From positions 1 to 6,191 of the forward strand of contig JAOZPY010000175.1 of the NCBI GenBank assembly GCA_029932495.1: a DNA stretch of 6,191 bases, written 5' to 3'. Position 1 is the stretch's first letter; every line of letters begins with the position of its first letter. This DNA is from Desulfobacterales bacterium. Its GTDB lineage: Bacteria > Desulfobacterota > Desulfobacteria > Desulfobacterales > JAFDCJ01. Positions 1 through 6,041 of this stretch are shown here, piece after piece. Made by a program: the position numbers and the translations under genes. The notes beneath the pieces are model-generated. The model saw nothing but the letters and a program-made list of their open reading frames with translations, had not been told where the DNA came from and ran no database searches.

Positions 1-3000
1 TTAAGTCCTGCCATCATTGCAGCCATGGAACTGCCGCGGCCGGACAGGTTGAGCTCGGCATCCAGTTTGCCCGATAACATCTTGCGCGCGCCCAGTTCAT
101 TGAACATCGCCCCGAGGTCCACCTTGTCGGCTTTGAGCTCCATGTCGATGGCCGCGGCCTTCTGCCGGGTCTGCAATGTCAACCAGCCACCGGCATTTCC
201 TTCGCCGACCTTCATGTTTATCGGCTTGACGGTCAGGTTGCCGTTTTCGAGTTTCAAGTCGATGGTCACATCATCCATCGCCAGGTGGGGCAGCAGCACC
301 TTCCGGCCGTTGATTTTTAGATCGACATCGGCAAGTTTCAGCTTCTGCAGGTCAAACGGCTCGGCAGAAAAAACCTTGTCGCTTTTTTCAGCTGTTTTTT
401 CTGTTTTGCCGCCGCCGGTTTTCAAAACCGGCCGCAGATCAAGTTTTTGCGATGAAAGATCCGCAATCACCCGCGGACGCAGGCCGGTGGCATTCAACTC
501 CAGTGACCCCTTGATATCGTCCGGCCCCACCTTGAGGGTCAGCGCCGGGATTTTATAAATTCCAGGTTGCGGATTTGTAAACTGGCCGATCATATAAAAT
601 GGCCCTTTCAGCGGCAGATCCGGGCCTCCCATTTTTTTCAGTGCGGCAAAATTGTCGCCCCGCAAGGAAAATTCGAGCTGAACTCCTTTCAGGTCAGTCA
701 GATCGGCGATTGTGCCCTTGAGGGTCATGGCGGCCCGCTGCGGAGTTCCCAGCTGAAAATCCAGGTTTTCAAGGGCAATTTTGTCGCCGGAATCGGTGAG
801 ATCGGCAGTCAGTTTCAGCGGTCCCAGGTCCGTGACGCCGGCCAGCGGCTTGAGGGCGGCCAGAGTTACCGGTTGGAGGTTAAATTTGGGTGCCGACAAT
901 TGGGCGCTTAATTTTTGTTGCCCGGCGGTCAGGTTAAGATCCAGCCGGCCGGACAGGTTGTTTTCCCCCAGTTTAAGTGTCAGATCGCTCACCCGGTAGT
1001 GTTTGACGGCCGGGTCCGTCAGCTTGCCGGACAGAGTATAGGCGCCCTTGAGGGGCAGGGGGCGACCGCTGATTTTTTCCAGGTTGGCCACCTGGCTGCC
1101 ATGGATTTTAAAGGTCAGGTCAAGCCCCTGCTGCCGGGCCAGGTTCTGGATGGCTCCCTTGACCTGGACGGCAGCCAGTCGGTCGTTGCCGACCTTAAGG
1201 TCCAGCTGCTTAAGCGCGCTGTGATCGGCCAAGATGATCACTTTCGATTTCAGATCAAGTGGCCCCAGGTCTTTTATCTGGGTTAGCGGCTGCATGGCCG
1301 ACTCACCAGAGAAGTGGAGCGAGCGCAGGTTGAAGTGATCCGCGGAAATTTGGGCCGTAATTTGTGGAGAGGGAATTTTGAGGTCAACATCGACCCAACC
1401 GTTCATCTCATTTTTCCCGAGAACGATTTTCAGGTTGTCGGCTTTGAATTTTTTTACCGACGATCCCTTGAAGTCGGCCGACAGCGCATAAGTCCCGGAA
1501 AGGGGGAGGATCGGGACCAGAAAAAAGGGCTGGCCGGTGATTTGCTTTAACCGGGCGAGATCGTTGCCCGCGAGGGAAAGTTTAAGGGTAAACCCGCGCA
1601 AGGCCGACAGGTTTTCGACGGCCCCTATCATTTTCAAGACAGCCGTGTCACGGGTCCCGGCCTGCAGGTCTACCTTTTGAACAGCGAGTTGATCGGCAAA
1701 GCCTGACAGATTAACGGCCAGTTTGATGGGGCCGATGGCGCCGACGGGCTTGACCCATTGCTGCTTTGCAAGCCCGGGGATCAATACCGGCTGCAGGTTC
1801 AGATTCTGGGTTGAAAGCACGGTGCTGAGGCGGGGTTTCTTGCCGCTAAGATCCAGTTTTACCGACCCGTCGATCCGATTTTTTCCAGCAACAACCTGTA
1901 GATTGGGAATTTTAAACTGGTTGTGGACCGGGATGAGGACTTTTCCCGCGGCGCTGAAAAACCCGCGTACCGGCAGGGACTGTCCGGTGATTTTTTTTAG
2001 CCTGGCCACATCCCGGCTGCGGACACTGAAATTAAGGTTGGCGCCCTGCAGGCCAATGAGATCCTTGACCGCACCGTTTAGGTTTACCCGGGCTATTTTT
2101 TCGCTGCCGATTTGTAAATCCAGTTTTTGCAGGGCCAGTTTATCGACTGGGCCGGTGAGGCTGGCTGTCAGTTTGAGCGGGCCCAGCACAAAATGTTTCG
2201 AAGCCAGCTTGGCCGTTAAACGCTGGACGGCGTTTGTCAGGCGCAGGTCCACCCGGCCGTTGATTTCATCCGCTCCCAGAGCGATGGCGAGGTCACGCAC
2301 GGAATACATGTCGGCCTTGGGATCCGACAAGTTGCCGGTGATGTGAAAGGCTTGGCGCAGGGGTGGCGGGGATTGGAATTCCACCAGGCTGGCGGCATTG
2401 TTCCCGCTGAGCGTAAAATGAAGATCGATCCCATGCAAAGCCAAAAGGTTGCGGACCGAGCCGGTCAGGGAGATGGCGATCTTTTGCTTGGATCCAATAC
2501 CAAGATCCAGCCCTTCGAGCGCCAGTTTTCCGGCGGGATCGGTAACATTGCTTTTAAATTTGAAAGCACCCAGTTCGGGCACAGCATCCAGTCCGACCAG
2601 CCTGGCAATATCAGCGACTGACGGCCCCTTGGCCGTAACGGCAAACGCCAGTTTTTTTAAGTTATAAGGATCTCCCATCTCGCCATTGATGGACGCAGTG
2701 GCCCCGCCGGCGGTCACCACCAGATCAGCCGGCAATGGATATCCCGGCTCCACCCATGCCCATATCGGTCCGGCGGTCCCCTTCAGGGTGAAAGGGATGT
2801 CATTGAAGGCCCCTTTAAAATCCAGGCGCATTGATTTTGCAAACCCGGGAATTTGCGCCTCCAGACGGTCAATGGCAATGGAGAATTTGATATTTTCCTG
2901 CATGTCGTTGTAGAAAAAGCGGCCGTTTTCAATTTGAACCCGGCTGAATATCAGGGGCGGGGGGGGGATTTCCGTGGACTCCGGTTCGGTGCCAGCGCTG

Positions 3001-3395
3001 CTATCGTCAAAGATGAAGTTGCATGTACCGGACCGGTTAAATTCCACCAGAACCTCCGGTTCGACGAGCACCAGGTGCAAAAAGTCCAATTTCCCGATAA
3101 TCAGCGGCAAAAAGGCGAGTTGAATCTCCATGCGCTTGACGTGGATCAGTGACGGTTTTGAACCCCAGGGGGCGTTTTGCAGACCGACATCTTCAACCAC
3201 CAGGGTGGGGCGAATCCCGGTTTTGATGACGATATTGCCGGCCAGTGTCAGTTCGCGGCCGATGGCATTGGTGACTGTACGCGTGATCAGGGGTTTTAGC
3301 CTGTTGAAGTCGTAAAAGGCGAGCAACGAATAAAAGGCCGCAATCAGCATGGTCAGCAGCACGACCGCGGCAATAAAGAATTTTTTCCAGCCCAT
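1..3395 (-). CDS. AsmA-family protein, large, repeat-built (C-terminus cut by window edge)
   Basis: The minus-strand frame is open from an ATG at 3395 to the left edge, giving 1131 codons and no stop. An in-frame TGA at 3401-3399 lies just upstream, so this ATG is the earliest possible start. Residues 1-5 (MGWKK) precede a hydrophobic helix at about 6-27, then a periplasmic region. Residues ~30-130 match the AsmA N-terminal domain: a DFNRLKP segment, an IGREL element, NAPWG and a GTCNF element. Residues ~270-990 are alternating beta-rich modules with recurring ITGQ-like, LDLQIG-like and NRIDGSV-like elements. A Lys/Glu/Gly-rich linker at ~992-1007 leads into the AsmA C-terminal domain (DLKLENGNLTV, GGWLTLQTR, LSGKLDAEL). 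AsmA relatives (AsmA, YhdP, TamB, YdbH) are anchored in the inner membrane and several are implicated in phospholipid transport to the outer membrane. That role is inferred here from the family. Already longer than E. coli AsmA (about 617 residues), it probably lacks a further 100-250 residues outside the window. The family call is firm; the substrate is unknown. Confidence 0.93.
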   Translation of the reverse strand, partial: MGWKKFFIAAVVLLTMLIAAFYSLLAFYDFNRLKPLITRTVTNAIGRELTLAGNIVIKTGIRPTLVVEDVGLQNAPWGSKPSLIHVKRMEIQLAFLPLIIGKLDFLHLVLVEPEVLVEFNRSGTCNFIFDDSSAGTEPESTEIPPPPLIFSRVQIENGRFFYNDMQENIKFSIAIDRLEAQIPGFAKSMRLDFKGAFNDIPFTLKGTAGPIWAWVEPGYPLPADLVVTAGGATASINGEMGDPYNLKKLAFAVTAKGPSVADIARLVGLDAVPELGAFKFKSNVTDPAGKLALEGLDLGIGSKQKIAISLTGSVRNLLALHGIDLHFTLSGNNAASLVEFQSPPPLRQAFHITGNLSDPKADMYSVRDLAIALGADEINGRVDLRLTNAVQRLTAKLASKHFVLGPLKLTASLTGPVDKLALQKLDLQIGSEKIARVNLNGAVKDLIGLQGANLNFSVRSRDVARLKKITGQSLPVRGFFSAAGKVLIPVHNQFKIPNLQVVAGKNRIDGSVKLDLSGKKPRLSTVLSTQNLNLQPVLIPGLAKQQWVKPVGAIGPIKLAVNLSGFADQLAVQKVDLQAGTRDTAVLKMIGAVENLSALRGFTLKLSLAGNDLARLKQITGQPFFLVPILPLSGTYALSADFKGSSVKKFKADNLKIVLGKNEMNGWVDVDLKIPSPQITAQISADHFNLRSLHFSGESAMQPLTQIKDLGPLDLKSKVIILADHSALKQLDLKVGNDRLAAVQVKGAIQNLARQQGLDLTFKIHGSQVANLEKISGRPLPLKGAYTLSGKLTDPAVKHYRVSDLTLKLGENNLSGRLDLNLTAGQQKLSAQLSAPKFNLQPVTLAALKPLAGVTDLGPLKLTADLTDSGDKIALENLDFQLGTPQRAAMTLKGTIADLTDLKGVQLEFSLRGDNFAALKKMGGPDLPLKGPFYMIGQFTNPQPGIYKIPALTLKVGPDDIKGSLELNATGLRPRVIADLSSQKLDLRPVLKTGGGKTEKTAEKSDKVFSAEPFDLQKLKLADVDLKINGRKVLLPHLAMDDVTIDLKLENGNLTVKPINMKVGEGNAGGWLTLQTRQKAAAIDMELKADKVDLGAMFNELGARKMLSGKLDAELNLSGRGSSMAAMMAGL
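426..2378 (-). repeat. Tandem ~150-residue modules inside the AsmA-like protein
   Basis: The translated protein repeats itself. An element of the form (A/R)-R-L-K-x-I-T/S-G-Q/R-x-L-P-x-x-G recurs with the Ile-equivalent at residues 469, 619, 775 and 922 (the last reads MGGPDLPLKG). A degenerate copy sits at 340, and a half-unit precedes it at 269. Spacings are therefore about 129, 150, 156 and 147 residues. Each unit has a half A (a KLTDP-like turn, then LKLGENNLSG-like and LSAPKFNLQPV-like strands) and a half B (LGPLKL, then LENLDFQLG-like and LKGTIADLTDLKG-like strands). Repeats are clear at protein level but diverged at DNA level, so this is old internal duplication and not a recent DNA repeat. 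Confidence 0.75.
2959..2967. repeat. Nine-base G/C homopolymer within the AsmA-like gene
   Basis: Nine consecutive G on the plus strand (C on the coding strand) are followed, after one interrupting base, by four more G at 2954-2957. On the coding strand this encodes Pro144-Pro147 in a short proline-rich stretch between the AsmA N-terminal domain and the next beta region. The reading frame is correct on both sides with nine bases, so the tract is intact here. Slippage by one base would truncate the protein after roughly 145 residues. Confidence 0.95.
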
Positions 3396-3407
3396 GGGTC
3401 ATTAAAT

Positions 3408-3411
3408 CTCC
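3408..3411 (-). promoter_or_regulatory. Shine-Dalgarno of the AsmA-like gene, long spacing
   Basis: GGAG on the minus strand lies 12 bases before the AsmA ATG at 3395, longer than the usual 5-9. A second ATG at 3402 lies only 5 bases from the same GGAG but in another frame, giving a 69-codon reading frame that has no protein character. The GGAG is half of a perfect 8-bp palindrome, CTCCGGAG, at 3408-3415. Confidence 0.5.
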
Positions 3412-3663
3412 GGAGTCTCGCTTACTTGAAGCATTCGGGTGCTTGCGAGCAGATTGTTAAAAAAATGATTCGCTTTACACGTTTTCTTGCAGATCCTCCC
3501 GGCGGGTTCCTGTCATGCTGGCTGCAGTTGGTTCATCTGGGATCAAAGAGGGAAAATACCGAAAAGGAGCTGCCAACCAAACGCTGCTGTTATGCTTGCA
3601 GGAGATTATCTTCAGGCCGGGGAGGTTGGATCGCCAAAAAGATTAATTCCAATTCAACCTACT

Positions 3664-3692
3664 CTTATCTCAAAATATATGCCAAAGGTCAA
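3664..3692 (-). promoter_or_regulatory. Candidate sigma-70-like promoter, minus strand
   Basis: On the minus strand TTGACC (3692-3687) is followed after 17 bases by GATAAG (3669-3664). These match the -35 and -10 consensus at 5 of 6 and 4 of 6 positions. A transcript would start near 3657 and run toward the AsmA-like gene, leaving a leader of about 260 bases. The match is unproven, and the long leader makes other start sites possible. Confidence 0.3.
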
Positions 3693-3754
3693 GCGGGATG
3701 AAATTTCTTTAAATTTTATATAGATCCAGGGGTCATCCGGGCAGAATCAGAGGC

Positions 3755-3784
3755 TTGACTTTGAATAATGATAATGCCAATAAA
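3755..3784 (+). promoter_or_regulatory. Candidate weak promoter for the M20 peptidase gene
   Basis: TTGACT at 3755-3760 matches the -35 consensus at 5 of 6 positions. With an 18-base spacer, AATAAA at 3779-3784 is a 4-of-6 match to the -10 box. The surrounding sequence is AT-rich. Transcription would start near 3791, placing the 16-bp palindrome at about +26 to +41. Confidence 0.3.
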
Positions 3785-3815
3785 TGCTGAAAGTAATGAG
3801 GTTTGCAGGTTAAAA

Positions 3816-3831
3816 ACGATGTCGACATCGT
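3816..3831. promoter_or_regulatory. Perfect 16-bp palindrome, possible operator
   Basis: ACGATGTCGACATCGT reads identically on both strands, with its centre between 3823 and 3824. It has no loop, which suits a dimeric DNA-binding protein better than a transcription terminator. It ends 34 bases before the Shine-Dalgarno of the M20 peptidase gene and lies downstream of the candidate promoter. An operator role is inferred from position and symmetry; no regulator gene is in the window. Confidence 0.45.
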
Positions 3832-3865
3832 GGCAGACGCTCAAATCCATTGACCCTGGCAATCC

Positions 3866-3872
3866 AAGGAGG
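3866..3872 (+). promoter_or_regulatory. Strong Shine-Dalgarno of the M20 peptidase gene
   Basis: AAGGAGG lies 8 bases before the ATG at 3881, an ideal spacing. This fixes the start at 3881 and rules out the in-frame TTG at 3875, which is only 2 bases from the motif. Confidence 0.9.
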
Positions 3873-3880
3873 AATTGTCC

Positions 3881-5266
3881 ATGACTGTCTGGAAAGATCA
3901 TTTAGAAAACAATGCTTCACGCTATCTTGAAGAACTCCTGGAGTTTCTCCGTATTCCCAGCATCTCCAGTTTGCCGGAACACGACGATGATGTCAGGCGG
4001 GCCGCCCGGTGGGTAGCCGGACGGCTGGAAAAGGCGGGTGCAGATCAGGTCCAGGTGCTGCCCACGGGAAATAACGGTCATCCGGTGGTTTATGGCCAGT
4101 GGCTGCATGCCGACGGGGCACCCACCGTCCTGATATACGGCCACTTCGATGTCCAGCCGGTGGATCCACTGTCGCTGTGGTCGGCACCGCCCTTTGAACC
4201 GGTTGTCACCCGGGGCCGCATTTATGCCCGGGGCGCTTCTGACGACAAGGGCAATATGCTGGCCCCGATTCTGGCTTTTGAGGCCTTGCTGGACACCCGG
4301 GATAAGCTGCCGGTCAATATCAAATTTTTTTTCGAAGGCCAGGAGGAAATCGGCAGCCCCCAGCTGCCGGAGTTTATTGCCGCCCACCGGGATTTACTGG
4401 CCTGTGACCTGGTGCTTAGCGCTGACGGCGGGCAGTGGGGTGAAGATCAACCCGCTCTGGTCGTCGGCCGTCGAGGCCTTTGTGCCATGCAGATCGATTT
4501 GCAGGGCGCCGAGCGCGATGTGCATTCCGGCACTTACGGCGGCACATTTAAAAATCCTCTGCATGCCCTGGCAGAGCTGATTGCCGGCATGCATGATAAA
4601 CAGGGGCGTGTCCTGGTGGACGGTTTTTACGATGACGTCCGCACGCTTTCAGATGCCGAGCGGGCGCAAATCTCTGAAATTCCCTTTGACCCGGCCGGCT
4701 ATATCCGTGAGCTTGGTGTTCGGCAGCTGTTTGGGGAGCCCGGCTACTCTACCTATGAGCGTGCCTGGACACGCCCTACCCTGGAAGTCAACGGGTTGTG
4801 GGGCGGCTTTCAGGGTGAAGGCATCAAAACCGTCATTCCCGCTACAGCCCACGCCAAGCTTACCTGCCGGTTGGTGCCCGATCAACAGCCTGCTAAAATC
4901 GTGGAGGCGATCCGGGCCCATGTCGCTCAACATGCACCGGACGGGGTTGCGGCAGTATTTCAGCAATTGCCCGGCGCTGCTGATCCTTTCTTAATTTCGC
5001 GGGATCATCCGGGCAACCGGGCTGCCGGGGCGGTGCTTAAAAAAATTTACGGGAAAGCGCCCTATGTGGTCCGCGAGGGCGGCACCATCCCGGTCAGCGG
5101 CCTGTTCTTAAAAATTTTGAAAACGCACATGGTAAGCTTTGCTTTCGGGCTGGAAGATGAAAATATTCATGCTCCGGATGAGTTTTTTCGCATCAGTAGT
5201 TTTGAAAGGGCTCAGCAGGCATACGCCTTGATGCTGGAGCAGCTGGGCGCCGATTTTGTCCCCTGA
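3881..5266 (+). CDS. M20-family metallopeptidase, probable cytosolic dipeptidase
   Basis: This complete 461-residue protein has the usual length for M20 dipeptidases and no signal peptide or membrane segment. M20 dipeptidases hydrolyse dipeptides or short peptides using two metal ions. The expected residues are in order: H88 and D90 in GHFDVQPVDP, the bridging D121 in RGASDDKGN, catalytic E155 and metal ligand E156 in EGQEEIGSP, D182 in SADGG, and H430 in ENIHAPDE. H215 in DVHSGTYGG corresponds to the dimer-interface His that completes the active site of the partner subunit in carnosinase-type enzymes. The lid/dimerisation domain lies at about 195-370 and includes GEGIKTVIP (K316) and RLVPDQQ (R330); GGTIPVSG follows at 400-407. 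The start is set by an AAGGAGG site 8 bases upstream. It is divergent from the AsmA-like gene and followed after 139 bases by a second metallopeptidase. Actual substrate is not predictable; other M20 activities (deacylase, carboxypeptidase) are less likely given the carnosinase-like motifs. Confidence 0.95.
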   Translation: MTVWKDHLENNASRYLEELLEFLRIPSISSLPEHDDDVRRAARWVAGRLEKAGADQVQVLPTGNNGHPVVYGQWLHADGAPTVLIYGHFDVQPVDPLSLWSAPPFEPVVTRGRIYARGASDDKGNMLAPILAFEALLDTRDKLPVNIKFFFEGQEEIGSPQLPEFIAAHRDLLACDLVLSADGGQWGEDQPALVVGRRGLCAMQIDLQGAERDVHSGTYGGTFKNPLHALAELIAGMHDKQGRVLVDGFYDDVRTLSDAERAQISEIPFDPAGYIRELGVRQLFGEPGYSTYERAWTRPTLEVNGLWGGFQGEGIKTVIPATAHAKLTCRLVPDQQPAKIVEAIRAHVAQHAPDGVAAVFQQLPGAADPFLISRDHPGNRAAGAVLKKIYGKAPYVVREGGTIPVSGLFLKILKTHMVSFAFGLEDENIHAPDEFFRISSFERAQQAYALMLEQLGADFVP

Positions 5267-5326
5267 TACGATAACTTCTAATCGAAAATGACGTTTTACG
5301 GGACCGTACAATAATGAATGGAAAAG

Positions 5327-5355
5327 TTGCCCTTGGCTGAAAATACTGATAAAAT
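5327..5355 (+). promoter_or_regulatory. Sigma-70-like promoter before the M54-like gene
   Basis: TTGCCC (5327-5332) is followed after exactly 17 bases by TAAAAT (5350-5355), matching the -35 and -10 consensus at 4 of 6 and 5 of 6 positions. Transcription would start near 5362, so the in-frame TTG at 5361 could not be translated from this transcript and the ATG at 5406 would have a leader of about 44 bases. An imperfect inverted repeat, TACGG-GA-CCGTA, lies a little upstream at 5297-5308. Confidence 0.5.
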
Positions 5356-5405
5356 AAATATTGGAAACTAAATATCATGTTTGGGCTTGGATCGGGTTGA
5401 GAAAA

Positions 5406-6041
5406 ATGCTTAATAATTTATCCAGACTGAATATCGTCCGTATCGGCAGCTATATTACATACAGCAGCCTGCAAAAGATCGGTGCCGGTATTTTAAACGC
5501 TTTTCGCGGCATCATCAGGGAAATTAACCTGTCGCATTATGATTCTCCTGTGGTGGACAGCATTGATGCGCAGCTTTTGACCATGATTCTTGACGAACAA
5601 TACGAGGGACATGTCCTGGGAATTACCGATGCCGATTTAAAAACAGAAGACGAAGACGAGTTTTATAATTCAATTCTGGGGGGCAAAAATCCCCGAAATG
5701 ACGTGGCCGTGGTGTCCACCAAAAAACTGGCTCCCCGCCAGATGACTTCTGACAGGCAGTACGATCTTTTTGTCGACAGGACACTGAAAGTCGCGCTTCA
5801 TGAAGTCGGCCATAACTTCGGCCTGATTGATCATGCCTCCTATCAATCGGCCCGCGGCGGGCGGCTGTGCCCCATGAGCCGGGGAGAAATCAACAAATTC
5901 GGTTATCGCGGATATGTGAAGGTTGTTGTCGATGGCCGCGGAATGGATTTTTGTGATGACTGCCTGTCTTTTCTGGAAAATATCTACGGTTTCAATCAGC
6001 CGTCCCCACAACTGCTGAAGGATTCCCTGGTGGCCGCATAA
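5406..6041 (+). CDS. Divergent archaemetzincin-like zinc metalloprotease (M54 family)
   Basis: This 211-residue protein is close in size to archaemetzincins (about 180-220). Its core follows the family layout: a beta segment VLGITDADL near residues 69-77, VAVVSTKKL near 99-107, and a zinc helix with H132, E133, H136 and G139, then Met157 in CPM as the Met-turn, and C183/C186 as CxxC. No signal peptide is seen, so it is probably cytosolic. The published family signature is HExxHxxGx3Cx4CxMx17CxxC, with a His normally as third catalytic ligand and four Cys binding a structural zinc. Here the third ligand position is D142, the first Cys is replaced by H143, and the gaps are enlarged (11 and 25 residues). 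The protein has only three Cys. Start: ATG 5406 is preferred over TTG 5361, which has no ribosome binding site and sits on the predicted transcription start. TTG 5397 is also possible; the Shine-Dalgarno is weak (GAG, 4 bases before ATG). Substrates of the family are largely unknown. Confidence 0.82.
   Translation: MLNNLSRLNIVRIGSYITYSSLQKIGAGILNAFRGIIREINLSHYDSPVVDSIDAQLLTMILDEQYEGHVLGITDADLKTEDEDEFYNSILGGKNPRNDVAVVSTKKLAPRQMTSDRQYDLFVDRTLKVALHEVGHNFGLIDHASYQSARGGRLCPMSRGEINKFGYRGYVKVVVDGRGMDFCDDCLSFLENIYGFNQPSPQLLKDSLVAA

Larger units (their letters stand above)
3396..3880. other. Divergent intergenic region without a convincing gene
   Basis: These 485 bases separate the minus-strand AsmA-like gene from the plus-strand peptidase gene. 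Several short frames exist, at 3426-3701, 3487-3723 and 3515-3646 on plus, but none has a ribosome binding site, a recognisable domain or a normal amino-acid composition. No tRNA, rRNA or riboswitch core could be recognised. The half nearest the peptidase gene is AT-richer and holds promoter-like elements and a 16-bp palindrome, listed separately. A weak potential pairing exists between TTGGTT near 3528-3533 and AACCAA near 3576-3581. Confidence 0.7.

Noticed and set aside
25..3315. Many plus-strand frames of 60-207 codons opposite the AsmA-like gene
   Set aside because: They are antisense shadows of one continuous minus-strand frame with clear AsmA domains. None has a recognisable motif of its own.
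3193..3402. 69-codon minus-strand frame starting at the ATG at 3402
   Set aside because: It overlaps the AsmA start in a different frame and its translation has no membrane helix or family similarity, whereas the 3395 frame gives a normal AsmA N-terminus.
3515..3646. 43-codon plus-strand frame with somewhat protein-like sequence (CLQEIIFRPGRLD)
   Set aside because: There is no ribosome binding site before the ATG, it is short, and no family is recognisable. It could be a remnant but is not supported as a gene.
3426..3723. Overlapping plus-strand frames of 91 and 78 codons in the intergenic region
   Set aside because: They have no Shine-Dalgarno and unusual compositions, and no domain is recognisable.
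3875..3880. In-frame TTG start giving two extra residues on the M20 peptidase
   Set aside because: It is only 2 bases from the AAGGAGG motif; the ATG at 3881 has ideal spacing.
3396..3880. Riboswitch, tRNA, CRISPR or attachment site in the intergenic region
   Set aside because: No conserved core, cloverleaf, regularly spaced repeats or direct-repeat pair could be found by eye.
3917..5378. Minus-strand frames opposite the M20 peptidase gene
   Set aside because: They are shadows of a gene with complete catalytic motifs and have no motifs or start signals of their own.
5670..6011. 113-codon minus-strand frame opposite the M54-like gene
   Set aside because: It is a shadow; the plus-strand frame carries the zinc-binding motif and the family layout.
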